Below, piece after piece: positions 1 to 8,858 of a DNA stretch of 62,025 nt. The position numbers were made by a program, and so were the translations under genes. How positions within the stretch are numbered: position 1 is the first letter of the stretch; each line of letters begins with the position of its first letter. Location of the stretch: contig MKVB01000001.1 of the NCBI GenBank assembly GCA_001899085.1, positions 635,117 to 697,141 on the forward strand. Direction: 5' to 3'. Source of the stretch: Devosia sp. 66-14 (GTDB lineage: Bacteria; Pseudomonadota; Alphaproteobacteria; Rhizobiales; Devosiaceae). A model generated the notes under the pieces. That model was not told where the DNA came from, did not search any database, and was given only the letters and a program-made list of their open reading frames with translations.

Positions 1-1311
1 GCTCACGGTGATCCGCTGCAGACTGCCGCTCTCCAGCACCACCGCGAGGTTGGCGACGGCCCTGCGCATCCTCTCGGCCACCGCCTGCGCCTCGCGCCGT
101 GACACCCGCGGCAGCACCAGCGCAAACTCCTCGCCGCCGATGCGACCAAACAGGTCGCCCTGCCGGATGGCGGTGCGGATCGCCGCCGCCACCGCGACCA
201 GCACCCGATCGCCGGACGGATGTCCATGCAGGTCGTTGATCTGCTTGAAGTGGTCGGCGTCCAGCACCAGCACCGCAACTGCCGCCCGCTCCAGCTGAAG
301 CTGCGAGATCAGGCTGGTTCCCTCCTCCATGAAGGTGCTGCGGGTCAGCGCGTCGGTCAGCGAGTCGTGGCGCGCCAACCGCTCCAGTTGTTCGATCCGG
401 CGACGGCGCTCGACATTGACACTGGCGATCACCATCGGCCCCAGCGCCACCAACGCTACCCCCAGGTGCACGATGGTGATGGAATCGCCGGTGACTTCGG
501 CGCCCAGCCCCAGGTCGAACAGCCCCAATTTCATCCCGATCATCGCTGCGCCGGAATAGACCATCACCAGTATCGCGGTTGCCGACAATGGCAGGGTCAG
601 CGCACACCAGATCAGCGCCGGAACCGGGAAGACGATCGATACCGGATGCGGCACCAACATTGACAAGGCGATGACCAGCACCGTCACCAAAACCGGCAGC
701 GCCATGGGAAGCAGAGCTTCGCGCCGCAGCCGAGGCAGCGGCCACCATTTCGACGGCGGCGGCAGCGTCAGGATCACCGGCAGCAGCGCCAGATAGTTCA
801 CCAACTCGGCCGCGAACCAGGCCGACCAGCCTTCGAAATAGCTCGTGGCGGTTATCTCGCTCGAAGCGAGCCCGCCGATCACACCGGCGGCGGCCGAGGC
901 GGCGCAGGCCATCAACACCAGGGAAATCACGCCTTGCGGGCGGTTCAGCGCCCGGTCTTCCGGCTCCAGCGCCCCAAACAGCAACGTGAAGGCCAGTGCA
1001 CCCACGAGGTTGCCGGAGGTGAGCAGAATGCCCATGCGCAGGCTGTCGCCGATCACCAGCGCCGCGGCCAGGTACCCGAAGGCGGCCCCGACCAGCACCG
1101 GAACCGCGCGCAATCGCCCCGAGCGCACCAGCACCCCGGCCAGCAAGGCGTTTGCCGGCCAGAACACAGCCAGAAAGCCACTGGGTCGGGACAGGCCGCC
1201 AGCGATCGACGCGAGGAAAACCAGCGCGGCGACGATGAGAATATCGCGGGGAGAAAAAGCAAACAGACGGCTGCGGCCATTGCCGTCTCCGGCCGCGGGA
1301 GTGAAGTCCAT
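1..1311 (-). CDS. MASE1-GGDEF diguanylate cyclase, C-terminus cut by window edge
   Basis: Probable membrane-bound diguanylate cyclase making c-di-GMP from GTP. The reading frame is open from ATG at 1311 down to base 1 (437 codons), so the C-terminus lies outside the window. Residues about 20-270 form a run of hydrophobic helices resembling the MASE1 sensory domain (an early FWPANALLAG stretch, then many transmembrane segments). A GGDEF domain starts near residue 310: a DADHFKQIND segment precedes the signature GGEEF at residues 392-396, a catalytically competent variant. The frame ends inside the conserved ITVS(IGVA) strand, so only the end of the GGDEF domain and any EAL domain are missing. 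The fold is clear; the input signal is unknown. Confidence 0.88.
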   Translation of the reverse strand, partial: MDFTPAAGDGNGRSRLFAFSPRDILIVAALVFLASIAGGLSRPSGFLAVFWPANALLAGVLVRSGRLRAVPVLVGAAFGYLAAALVIGDSLRMGILLTSGNLVGALAFTLLFGALEPEDRALNRPQGVISLVLMACAASAAAGVIGGLASSEITATSYFEGWSAWFAAELVNYLALLPVILTLPPPSKWWPLPRLRREALLPMALPVLVTVLVIALSMLVPHPVSIVFPVPALIWCALTLPLSATAILVMVYSGAAMIGMKLGLFDLGLGAEVTGDSITIVHLGVALVALGPMVIASVNVERRRRIEQLERLARHDSLTDALTRSTFMEEGTSLISQLQLERAAVAVLVLDADHFKQINDLHGHPSGDRVLVAVAAAIRTAIRQGDLFGRIGGEEFALVLPRVSRREAQAVAERMRRAVANLAVVLESGSLQRITVS

Positions 1312-1515
1312 GGGGGGCCCCTGCGCGTGCGTCCAACCTTGGACATCGCGCCGGACACCTGACCCCTCAATCAGCACCCGGCATCTACTGCGATGCCACA
1401 ACACCGGCAGTAGACCACGCATGCGCGGCGCCGTCAGGGGGCTCGCATGCCAGCCATGCGGTTTTTGCAAGTCGACGCCCGGCTACGTACAAACTAGTAT
1501 TTCGCGCGCGTGAGC

Positions 1516-2109
1516 TCAGGCCACCATGTGGTGGTGCAATTCCTTCACCTTGCTGCCGCGCAGCCATTCCCGATCGAGAATGGCGAAGTGCAGTTCCTCG
1601 TCCCACTCGCCCTGGAATAGCGCATGCTCGCGGAAATGCGCCTCGAGCCGCATGCCGAGTTCCTTGAGGAGCTTTGCCGACGGCTGGTTGCGCCCCGAGC
1701 AGCGCGCGAATATCCGGTGCAGGCCGAGCTCGTTGAAACCGAGGTCCAGCATGGCGCGCACCGACTCGCGCGCATAGCCCTGCTGGCGCTGCGCCGGGCT
1801 GAGGATGAAACGCAGTTCCGCCTGCCCCGCCGTTGCGTCGGTCCAGCGCAGCGACACCTGCCCGATCAGCAGGTCGTCGGATTTGCGCACCACCGCCAGG
1901 GTCAGTGCGTCGCCCGGCCGGTTGAGTCGATGCTGGGCGCACATCGCATCCAGCGCCGCTTTCACCTCGACGCGATCGCGCGCCTTCCAATCCAGATAGC
2001 GTTGCACCTCGGGCAGCGCGTGGTAGGCCATCACTGCGTCCAGATCGGATTTCTGGAAGCTCCTGAGGGTAAGTCTCTCAGTCTCAATCGGAAAATCAGG
2101 CATCGTCAT
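1516..2109 (-). CDS. GNAT-family N-acetyltransferase (RimJ/RimL-like), copy 1
   Basis: 197 residues, normal length for a single-domain GNAT of the Acetyltransf_3 (RimJ/RimL) type, which moves acetyl from acetyl-CoA to an amine. It opens with the family signature IETERLTLRSF and has the acetyl-CoA binding region around RQQGYARESVRAML, then GLHRIFARC and the C-terminal AHFREHALFQGEWDEE segment. GAGGAG lies 5 nt before ATG 2109. The next gene on the same strand is a clear paralogue, so the pair looks like a tandem duplication. Substrate unknown; ribosomal protein N-termini, antibiotics and small amines are all possible. Confidence 0.87.
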   Translation of the reverse strand: MTMPDFPIETERLTLRSFQKSDLDAVMAYHALPEVQRYLDWKARDRVEVKAALDAMCAQHRLNRPGDALTLAVVRKSDDLLIGQVSLRWTDATAGQAELRFILSPAQRQQGYARESVRAMLDLGFNELGLHRIFARCSGRNQPSAKLLKELGMRLEAHFREHALFQGEWDEELHFAILDREWLRGSKVKELHHHMVA

Positions 2110-2241
2110 CTCCGCTCCTCCCCCTCACGTTTTCAAGTGTAGGTAGGGAACGTCACGGATTGATGGCGGTTCCGCCTTAGTCGTTGAAATATCTTGCCAA
2201 ATCCAGCCATACGAACCGAATAGCCAAGTCCTTGGCAGCAC

Positions 2242-2811
2242 TTAGCGGCTGGCGCGGTCCTGCCATTCGCCTTCCAGCAGGGCATAGACGAACTCTTCGT
2301 CCCAGCCGCCCTTGAACAAGGCATGCTCACGAAAATGCGCCTCGCGACGCATGCCCAGCCGCTCCATCACCTTCCACGATCCGGCGTTGCGCGCGTCGCA
2401 GCGTGCATAGATCCGGTGCATGCCGGCGCCTTCGAACCCCATCTGCAGCAGCATGTGGGCCGCCTCGGTGGCGTAACCGCGCCCATGAAACTGCGGGTGG
2501 AAGATGTAGCCGATCTCGGCCTGTCGGGCCGGCGCGTCCCGGAGGATCAGCGATACCTCGCCGATCACCTGCTGCGTCTGCTTGAGCTCGACGGCGAGGA
2601 ACACTTTTGCGCCTTCACCATCGAACTCGTACTGCCCGATCCGCTGCTGCACCACTTCGGTGACGCTCTCGTGGCTCATCGGACCATCGAACAGATACTG
2701 CGCCACATCCTCGCGCTGCCGATAGGCGAACACGGCGTCGACGTCACCGCGGCTGAACGGCCGCAGCCGCAGCCGCTCGGTTTCGATCGGATAGTGGGGC
2801 ACGTAGAGCAT
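2242..2811 (-). CDS. GNAT-family N-acetyltransferase (RimJ/RimL-like), copy 2
   Basis: 189-residue paralogue of the neighbouring GNAT. Shared landmarks are the opening IETERLRLRPFSRGDVDAV, the HGRGYATEA acetyl-CoA loop, GMHRIYARCDARN, and AHFREHALFKGGWDEEFVY near the end. The two genes lie head to tail with a 132-bp gap, which favours local duplication followed by divergence. No convincing Shine-Dalgarno sequence precedes ATG 2811, so the start is slightly uncertain. Substrate not predictable. Confidence 0.86.
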   Translation of the reverse strand: MLYVPHYPIETERLRLRPFSRGDVDAVFAYRQREDVAQYLFDGPMSHESVTEVVQQRIGQYEFDGEGAKVFLAVELKQTQQVIGEVSLILRDAPARQAEIGYIFHPQFHGRGYATEAAHMLLQMGFEGAGMHRIYARCDARNAGSWKVMERLGMRREAHFREHALFKGGWDEEFVYALLEGEWQDRASR

Positions 2812-2890
2812 GGCGTTCGTCTAAAGCCAGCGCCATCGGCGATCAAGCAGACGACTTGCGAATGGCAAACCCTCGGTGTCAGCATGCGCC

Positions 2891-3337
2891 ATGAGCAGCA
2901 ACGCCAAACCCGAAGTCGATCTCAGTGCCCGCTGCGCCTGCGGCCAGGTGGTGCTTACCGTCCGGGGACGCATCAGGTCGATGTTCCTGTGCTCGTGCGA
3001 GGATTGCCAGCGGGCGACCGGGACCGGCCACGCAACCGTCGCGCTGGCCCGCCCCGCCGACGTCACGCTCGCCGGCGCCGCCGCCAGCTTCGCCCGGCCG
3101 GCCCATTCGGGCGCCACGCTGACCCGCTGGTTCTGTGCAACCTGCGGTACGCCGCTCTATGCACAATCGAGCCGGGCGCCCGACCTGCTGATGCTGCCGG
3201 TCGGCCTGTTCGGCCCCAACGCCGACTGGTTCGCGCCCAACCAGGTGATCTTCGCCCGCAGCCACCACGAATGGGATGTCTTGCCGGCGGGCATCCCGCA
3301 GCATGAAACCTATCGCGATCCGGAGTCATCGCCATGA
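2891..3337 (+). CDS. GFA-family (Gfa/CENP-V domain) zinc-binding protein
   Basis: 148 residues. The family is named after glutathione-dependent formaldehyde-activating enzyme, but most members are uncharacterised small zinc proteins. Zinc-ligand cysteines are visible in three clusters: CACGQVVL near the start, CSCEDCQ, then WFCATCGTPLY. I chose ATG 2891; a GTG 15 bp upstream in frame would add only MSACA. The stop overlaps the ATG of the following TfoX-like gene (ATGA), suggesting translational coupling. It is transcribed divergently from the GNAT pair. A second, more divergent GFA-like protein is at 57250. Confidence 0.83.
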   Translation: MSSNAKPEVDLSARCACGQVVLTVRGRIRSMFLCSCEDCQRATGTGHATVALARPADVTLAGAAASFARPAHSGATLTRWFCATCGTPLYAQSSRAPDLLMLPVGLFGPNADWFAPNQVIFARSHHEWDVLPAGIPQHETYRDPESSP

Positions 3338-3663
3338 CCACTGCATCCGACGCCATGGGCGATCGCCTTCGCCCGCTGCTCCCCGCCGGCCTAATCGAAA
3401 AGAAGATGTTCGGCGGCATCGGCTTCATGCTGAGCGGCAACATGGCCATCGGCACGACGGCCAAGGGAGAGCTTCTGGTTCGCATCGATCCGGCTCGGCA
3501 GGCCGAAGCGCTGGCCATGCCCGGCGCTTACCAGATGCACATGGGCGCCCGCCCGATGACCGGCTTCATCGCGGTGGAGGCGAACGGCACCGCCGACGAC
3601 GACGCCCTCAACCGCTGGATCGCCTACGCCCTCGGCTTCGCCAAGACCCTTCCCCCCAAATAG
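3334..3663 (+). CDS. TfoX N-terminal domain protein, copy 1
   Basis: 109 residues, matching the stand-alone TfoX_N family. The typical KMFGGIGFMLSGNMAIG stretch near residue 25 is present, followed by LLVRIDP and the PMTGFIAVEA segment. TfoX/Sxy in gammaproteobacteria activates competence genes, but single-domain TfoX_N proteins in alphaproteobacteria have no established role. Its ATG overlaps the stop of the GFA gene, and it is followed after 15 bp by a paralogue. Confidence 0.85.
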   Translation: MTTASDAMGDRLRPLLPAGLIEKKMFGGIGFMLSGNMAIGTTAKGELLVRIDPARQAEALAMPGAYQMHMGARPMTGFIAVEANGTADDDALNRWIAYALGFAKTLPPK

Positions 3664-3678
3664 GCCCCCTGCCCCGAA

Positions 3679-4023
3679 ATGAAATCCGCCTCCACCACCA
3701 TGACGCATCTCGCCGAGCGCATCCGCGATATCCTCGACGGCGATCCGCGCATCACCGAAAAGACCATGTTCGGCGGGCTTACCTTCCTGCTCAACGGCCA
3801 CATCCTGGTCGGCTGCAAGAAGGACGGCCGCATCCTGCTCAGTGTCGGCAAGGACAATAATGACGCTGCCCTGGCGCGCCCTGGCGCGACGCAGATGATC
3901 CACGGCGACAAGGCAATGCGCGGTTTCATCTGGGTCGACGCCGAAGCCATCGAGGAAGACGACGACCTGCGCGACTGGGTGGAAACCGCAGAGCGCTGGG
4001 TCGCGGCGATGCCACCGAAATAG
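3679..4023 (+). CDS. TfoX N-terminal domain protein, copy 2
   Basis: 114 residues, paralogous to the preceding gene: TEKTMFGGLTFLLNGHILVG aligns with copy 1, and both end in PPK. Copy 2 has GCKKDGRILLSVGKDN where copy 1 has GTTAKGELLVRIDP, so the two have diverged clearly while keeping the fold. It is the last gene of a short GFA-TfoX-TfoX operon and is followed by a perfect long inverted repeat. Function unknown. Confidence 0.84.
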   Translation: MKSASTTMTHLAERIRDILDGDPRITEKTMFGGLTFLLNGHILVGCKKDGRILLSVGKDNNDAALARPGATQMIHGDKAMRGFIWVDAEAIEEDDDLRDWVETAERWVAAMPPK

Positions 4024-4090
4024 CTTTGCGTCGGCGAGATGCCCGACGCGAAAGAGGGAACAACGCACGACATCGCCGCCCCCACCGGCT

Positions 4091-4168
4091 GTCATCCCTG
4101 CGAAAGCAGGGACCCAGCTATCCGCCGGCAGGGGCTGAGATTTGGGTCCCTGCTTTCGCAGGGATGAC
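4091..4168. repeat. REP-like palindrome, perfect 26-bp arms (family A)
   Basis: The arm beginning GTCATCCCTGCGAAAGCAGG at 4091-4116 is the exact reverse complement of 4143-4168, around a 26-nt loop. It lies between convergent genes (TfoX copy 2 and fabF) and could act as a bidirectional terminator. The arm sequence recurs at 16467, 24683 and 26593. Confidence 0.85.
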
Positions 4169-4215
4169 TTCGCGTCGGTGGTGAAGATGGTACCCCACCG
4201 GATCGCCCAAATGAG

Positions 4216-5487
4216 CTAGATCGCCGAAAACACCAGCGTCGCGTTGACCCCGCCGAAGCCGAAGGCATTCGACAATGCGTGCCGGACGGTCTTTTCCTGC
4301 GCCACCTTGGGCACCAGGTTGAACTGTTCCCCCACGTCCGGGTCTTCGAGGTTGCGGGTCGGCGGCACGATGCCGTTGCGGATCGCGAGGATCGAGAACA
4401 GCGCCTCGATCGCGCCCGCCGCGCCCATCAGGTGCCCGGTCGCCGACTTGGTCGAGGAGATCGCCAGGTCCTTGCCGCGGTTGGCGAACACCGCGCCGAT
4501 GCCGGCCAGTTCCGCCGCGTCGCCGACCTGCGTCGAGGTGGAGTGCGCATTGATGTAGTCGATCTCACCCGGCGACAGCCCGGCCATCCGCAAGGCGCCG
4601 CGCATCGCTGCCTGCGCCCCGGCCCCACCGGGCTCGCCGGCCGTCAGGTGATAGGCATCGGCCGAGGTCCCGTAACCGGAAAGTATCGCGAGCGGCTCTG
4701 CGCCGCGCGCCCTGGCGTGGCTCAGCCGCTCGATCACCAGCACGGCCGCGCCCTCCGCCAGCACGAAGCCGTCGCGCTTGCGGTCGAACGGCCGTGACGC
4801 GCCTTCCGGGTCATCGTTGAACGCCGTCGCCAGCGCCCGCGCCGCGCCGAACCCGCCGACCGAGATGGGGTCGACCGAGCCCTCGGCCCCGCCGACGATC
4901 GCCACGTCCGCCTCGCCGGTGAGGATCAGCCGCATGCCATCGCCGATCGCCTGGCCCGACGCCGCGCACGCCGTCACCGGCGCGCCGATCGGCCCCTTGA
5001 AGCCATAGCGGATGGAAATCCAGCCGGCCGCGAGGTTGGCGAGAAAGCTCGGCACCGTGAACGGCGACAGCCGGCGCGGCCCCTTCTCGATGATGGTCTC
5101 CACGGCATGCGCCATCACCGGCGAACCGCCGACGCCGGTGCCGATCACCGTGGCCGTCCGCGCCTTCTCGTCCTCGGTCTGGGGCGCCCAGCCGGACTGG
5201 GCGATCGCTTCCTGGGCGGCGACCAATCCATACTGGATGAACAGGTCCATCTTCTTGATGTCCTTGGGGTCGATCGCCACCAGCGGATCGAACCCTTCAG
5301 GGTCCGTCGCTGTCGTCGGCACCAGTCCGGCCACCTTGGCGGCATAGTCGGTCACGTCGAACCGTGTGTTCCTGACGATACCGCTCCTGCCGGCGATGAG
5401 GCGGGACCACACGGTCTCGACGCCGGTGCCGAGCGGGCTCACCACGCCCATGCCGGTAACGACGATCGGATCGGACTGAGTTGCCAT
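4216..5487 (-). CDS. fabF: Beta-ketoacyl-ACP synthase II
   Basis: 423 residues, full length for KAS II. It condenses malonyl-ACP with a growing acyl-ACP in fatty acid elongation, in the cytoplasm. The complete active site is visible: nucleophile Cys174 in VTACAASGQA, His315 in NAHSTST, Lys347 in SSTKSATGHLMGAAG and His352. It lies 62 bp downstream of a MarR-type regulator on the same strand rather than next to acpP/fabD, so this may be an accessory copy used in a specialised or regulated pathway. Whether a second fabF exists elsewhere cannot be seen here. Confidence 0.92.
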   Translation of the reverse strand: MATQSDPIVVTGMGVVSPLGTGVETVWSRLIAGRSGIVRNTRFDVTDYAAKVAGLVPTTATDPEGFDPLVAIDPKDIKKMDLFIQYGLVAAQEAIAQSGWAPQTEDEKARTATVIGTGVGGSPVMAHAVETIIEKGPRRLSPFTVPSFLANLAAGWISIRYGFKGPIGAPVTACAASGQAIGDGMRLILTGEADVAIVGGAEGSVDPISVGGFGAARALATAFNDDPEGASRPFDRKRDGFVLAEGAAVLVIERLSHARARGAEPLAILSGYGTSADAYHLTAGEPGGAGAQAAMRGALRMAGLSPGEIDYINAHSTSTQVGDAAELAGIGAVFANRGKDLAISSTKSATGHLMGAAGAIEALFSILAIRNGIVPPTRNLEDPDVGEQFNLVPKVAQEKTVRHALSNAFGFGGVNATLVFSAI

Positions 5488-5549
5488 CGAAGTGCTTCCT
5501 TATGTGTAGTTACACGGGTGGAGTCGGGATCGTGCTCCGCCCATCCTGG

Positions 5550-5975
5550 TCAGATGGTGGCGAGCCGCTGCAGTTTCATCAGGGTATCTTCAAAGCCCTC
5601 GGCGCCGAGCTCCTGACGGATCTCTGCCTGCGCCTTGCGCCAGAGCGGCAATAGTTCGTCCACCAGCGCCCTGCCCTTCGGGGTCAGCGAGCAGATGCGG
5701 CCATTGCCATGCTCGGCCGGCCGCGAGGCGATCAGCCCCATCTTCTCCAGCCGATCGAGGTTGCGCGTCAGCGTCGTCCGCTCGAAGCCGCGCTGTTCCG
5801 CCAGCTCGCTGACGTTCCGCTCGCCCGACGCGACGATCAGCCCGAGCACCGAATACTGCGTCGAAGTGATGCCGAACGGCCGCGTATAGGCATCGTAGCG
5901 CCGCGTAATCGCCCGCGCCGCCATCCGCGTGTTCGAAACCATGCACCGGCTGAAATCATCCATATGCCGATACAT
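5550..5975 (-). CDS. MarR-family transcriptional regulator
   Basis: About 141 residues from the chosen ATG (5975). The MarR winged helix is evident: ITSTQYSVLGLIVASG, then the recognition-helix region ERNVSELAEQRGFERTTLTR, and the wing around ASRPAEHGNGRICSLTPKGR. The frame is open about 95 bp further upstream, but that part is arginine-rich and unlike the family; ATG 5963 is another possible start. It probably shares a transcript with fabF and may regulate it. A candidate operator (ATACA-N5-TGTAT) overlaps the start region. The ligand is unknown. Confidence 0.85.
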   Translation of the reverse strand: MYRHMDDFSRCMVSNTRMAARAITRRYDAYTRPFGITSTQYSVLGLIVASGERNVSELAEQRGFERTTLTRNLDRLEKMGLIASRPAEHGNGRICSLTPKGRALVDELLPLWRKAQAEIRQELGAEGFEDTLMKLQRLATI

Positions 5976-5984
5976 AGTGTGTAT
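5970..5984. promoter_or_regulatory. Candidate MarR autoregulatory operator
   Basis: Perfect 5-bp inverted arms ATACA/TGTAT separated by 5 bp, overlapping the likely start codon region of the MarR gene in the divergent gap to icd. MarR proteins commonly bind palindromes over their own promoters. The assignment comes from position and symmetry only. Confidence 0.35.
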
Positions 5985-6118
5985 ATGCACGGTGTCAACG
6001 ACCGTGCGTCGCCTTCCGACAAATCCGACCGTCTCTCGCCGCCGCGGGCGCTTCCCCGTGGCCGATTTCATGCTATTAGCCCGGCATCAGATTTTCCGCG
6101 CCGCTGAGGAGCTTACGC

Positions 6119-7333
6119 ATGGCCAAGATCAAAGTTGCCAACCCTGTCGTCGATCTCGACGGCGATGAGATGACCCGCATCATCTGGCAGGCGATCAAGG
6201 ACAAGCTGATCCTTCCCTATCTCGATCTCGACATCGAGTATTACGACCTCTCGGTGCAGAACCGCGACGCCACCAACGACCAGGTGACGGTCGATGCCGC
6301 CAACGCCATCAAGAAGCATGGCGTCGGTATCAAATGCGCCACCATCACCCCCGACGAGCAGCGCGTCGAAGAGTTCAAGCTCAAGAAGATGTGGAAGTCG
6401 CCCAACGGCACCATCCGCAACATCCTGGGCGGCGTGATCTTCCGCGAGCCGATCATCATGTCGAACGTGCCGCGCCTGGTGCCAGGCTGGACCCAGCCGA
6501 TCATCGTCGGCCGCCACGCCTTCGGCGATCAGTACCGCGCCACCGACTTCAAGTTCCCCGGCAAGGGCAAGCTGACGATGAAGTTCGTCGGCGATGACGG
6601 CACCGTGCAGGAGTACGACGTGTTCGACGCCCCCTCCGCCGGTGTCGCCATGGGCATGTACAACCTCGACGATTCCATCGCCGACTTCGCCCACGCCTCG
6701 TTCAACTACGCCATCAACCGCAAGGTCCCCTGCTACCTCTCCACCAAGAACACCATCCTCAAGGCCTATGACGGGCGCTTCAAGGATATCTTCCAGGAGA
6801 TTTTCGACCGCGACTACAAGGCGAAGTTCGACGAACTGAAGATCTGGTACGAGCACCGCCTGATCGACGACATGGTCGCCTCGGCGCTGAAGTGGTCCGG
6901 CGGCTATGTCTGGGCCTGCAAGAACTATGATGGCGACGTGCAGTCCGACATCGTGGCCCAGGGCTTTGGCTCGCTCGGCCTGATGACCTCGGTGCTGATG
7001 ACCCCCGATGGCAAGATCGTCGAGGCGGAAGCCGCCCACGGCACCGTCACCCGGCACTACCGCCAGCACCAGCAGGGCAAGGAGACCTCGACCAACTCCA
7101 TCGCCTCGATCTTCGCCTGGACGCGTGGCCTGCAGCACCGCGCCAAGCTCGACGGCAATGCCGAGCTGGCGAAGTTCGCCGAGACCCTGGAGCAGGTCTG
7201 CATCGACACCGTCGAGGCCGGCCAGATGACCAAGGATCTCGCGCTGCTCGTCGGCCCGGACCAGAAGTGGCTCTCGACGCTGGGCTTCCTCGACGCCATC
7301 GACGCCAACCTCAAGAAGGCCATGGCTGCCTGA
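6119..7333 (+). CDS. icd: NADP-dependent isocitrate dehydrogenase
   Basis: 404 residues, full length for the homodimeric type-II (eukaryote-like) NADP-IDH found in many alphaproteobacteria. It oxidatively decarboxylates isocitrate to 2-oxoglutarate in the TCA cycle. Landmarks: [20 protein letters not shown] at the N-terminus, [20 protein letters not shown] for substrate binding, [20 protein letters not shown] with metal-ligand aspartates, and [13 protein letters not shown] near the cofactor site. GAGGAG precedes ATG 6119 at good spacing. The stop overlaps the start of the glycosyltransferase gene. Confidence 0.95.
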   Translation: MAKIKVANPVVDLDGDEMTRIIWQAIKDKLILPYLDLDIEYYDLSVQNRDATNDQVTVDAANAIKKHGVGIKCATITPDEQRVEEFKLKKMWKSPNGTIRNILGGVIFREPIIMSNVPRLVPGWTQPIIVGRHAFGDQYRATDFKFPGKGKLTMKFVGDDGTVQEYDVFDAPSAGVAMGMYNLDDSIADFAHASFNYAINRKVPCYLSTKNTILKAYDGRFKDIFQEIFDRDYKAKFDELKIWYEHRLIDDMVASALKWSGGYVWACKNYDGDVQSDIVAQGFGSLGLMTSVLMTPDGKIVEAEAAHGTVTRHYRQHQQGKETSTNSIASIFAWTRGLQHRAKLDGNAELAKFAETLEQVCIDTVEAGQMTKDLALLVGPDQKWLSTLGFLDAIDANLKKAMAA

Positions 7334-8316
7334 TGCCCTCTCCGGCCGCAGGCGGCGACAGCATCGCCGTCTGCACCGCCCTCGATGCCGGCTATCTGCC
7401 GCTCGTACTGGTGGTCGCGACATCCATCGCGGCCAACGCCGGCCCCGGCAGCCACGTCGTGTTCCATGTGCTCTACGACGGACCGGACAGCCGGATTGTC
7501 CGCCGCATCGAACGCTGGCGCCACCCGCAGGTCGAGATCATCCTGCATCGCCTCGCCAACCCGCTTGCCGCCCTGGGCACGATCAGCGGCTTTCCGCCTT
7601 CGACCCTGTTCCGCTTCATCGTTCCGCGGGTGCTCGCCGACCTCGATCGCGTCATCTACCTCGATGCCGACCTGATCGTCGAAGCCGACCTCGCGGCGCT
7701 GTTCCGCGCGCCCCTCGACGGCAAGCCACTCGGCGCAGCCATCGATATCCGCATGATCGACGAAGCGCTTGCCGTGCAGCCGCACCGGCAGGCCCTGCGC
7801 GAGCGGACCTATGCCTATCTGCGTGACGTGCTCGGCTTTGGCAGCGCGGCCGAAATGCTCGGCTGCATCCAGGCCGGGGTCACCGTTCTCGACCTCAGGC
7901 AACTGCGCGATCTGGGCTACGAGCAACGCATGACCGACACGGTGCTGCGGATGCGCGGCGTATTGCAGTTCGCCGACCAGTGCGCCATCAACGCCGCGTT
8001 CCGCGGCAGCATCGCCTTGCTGGACCCGCGCTGGAATGTCCTGCCTGAAGCGCTCGTCGACCATATGTGGGAGCCGGTCGCGCCCGAACTTGCTGCCCAG
8101 GTCGCCCTGCAGCGCAGCGAGCCGTGGATCATCCATTTTGCCTATCGCAAGCCATGGCGGCGCTGGGGCCTGCCGGCCAGCGACCGCTGGTGGTCCTATG
8201 CGCGCAAGGCGGGGCTCGGCTTCTACTTCGCGCGTCACTTCCTCGCGACCCGCGCCCGCATCGAGCTTGGCACCCTGCGCCGGCGCTTTGCCGGCCCCAG
8301 CCGACAGAAAAGCTGA
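7333..8316 (+). CDS. Glycosyltransferase family 8 protein
   Basis: 327 residues, a retaining GT8 enzyme related to LPS galactosyl/glucosyltransferases. It opens with the family segment IAVCTALDAGYLPLVLVVAT, has the metal-binding DxD motif in RVIYLDADLIVEADL, then GCIQAGVTVLDL and QFADQCAINA, and a C-terminal WIIHFAYRKPW segment matching the GT8 HF..KPW region. ATG 7333 overlaps the icd stop (TGATG), so translation may be coupled, though the two functions are unrelated. Probably acts at the cytoplasmic face on envelope glycans. Acceptor unknown. Confidence 0.86.
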   Translation: MPSPAAGGDSIAVCTALDAGYLPLVLVVATSIAANAGPGSHVVFHVLYDGPDSRIVRRIERWRHPQVEIILHRLANPLAALGTISGFPPSTLFRFIVPRVLADLDRVIYLDADLIVEADLAALFRAPLDGKPLGAAIDIRMIDEALAVQPHRQALRERTYAYLRDVLGFGSAAEMLGCIQAGVTVLDLRQLRDLGYEQRMTDTVLRMRGVLQFADQCAINAAFRGSIALLDPRWNVLPEALVDHMWEPVAPELAAQVALQRSEPWIIHFAYRKPWRRWGLPASDRWWSYARKAGLGFYFARHFLATRARIELGTLRRRFAGPSRQKS

Positions 8317-8371
8317 CCCTTCCGCCCCGGCGAGGCGTATGCTGGCGCCGCGATTTCAGGGAGCGCACAAC

Positions 8372-8773
8372 ATGGCGACAGGTACCAAGGACGATCCGTG
8401 GTTGCTCAAGACGCCACCGGGCAGCAGCGACATCACCCTCTACCGGGCTCCTGACGCATCGCCACCGGCGCTGATCTGTATCGCCGGCGGGACTGAGCTG
8501 CGCTACCACCTCAGCGCCATCCAGGACCTCCACGAAATGCTCAAGCGGCACGGCGACTGGATGGAACTCGGCAATGCCGATGAACAGAAGGATGCCAAGC
8601 CCGGCACTGTCGAAGCCTGGGCCCGCTCGCCCGACAACCCGGTGGGCGGTTGGTATGGTATCAGGAAGGGGTTCCGCGGCCGCTTCGCCAACTACGTGAC
8701 ACCAGTACTCGAGGCCCTCGGCCTGGTCGAGCTGGAGCACGGTCCGCGCAACAACCGGGTCCGCGCCCTCTAG
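8372..8773 (+). CDS. Conserved hypothetical protein, 133 aa
   Basis: Small soluble protein beginning MATGTKDDPWLLKTPPGSS, with a central LHEMLKRHGDWMELGNADEQ and a C-terminal half (WARSPDNPVGGWYGIRKGFR) that looks well conserved. I recall similar proteins in other Proteobacteria but know no function. No signal peptide or membrane segment. It lies 55 bp after the glycosyltransferase gene on the same strand. The frame is open far upstream, but that part is the antisense-like shadow of the GT8 gene and was excluded. Confidence 0.72.
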   Translation: MATGTKDDPWLLKTPPGSSDITLYRAPDASPPALICIAGGTELRYHLSAIQDLHEMLKRHGDWMELGNADEQKDAKPGTVEAWARSPDNPVGGWYGIRKGFRGRFANYVTPVLEALGLVELEHGPRNNRVRAL

Positions 8774-8858
8774 CAGGTTTCCATCGTCAGCCCCCCAAGG
8801 ACGCTTGAACGCCGCGCGTCAAAGCTCCTAGAATTACAGTTCTCGGGGGATTTTCCGC

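Noticed and set aside
1312-1515. Gap between the cyclase and the first GNAT gene
   Set aside because: Looked for small genes, terminators and RNA structures; nothing supported.
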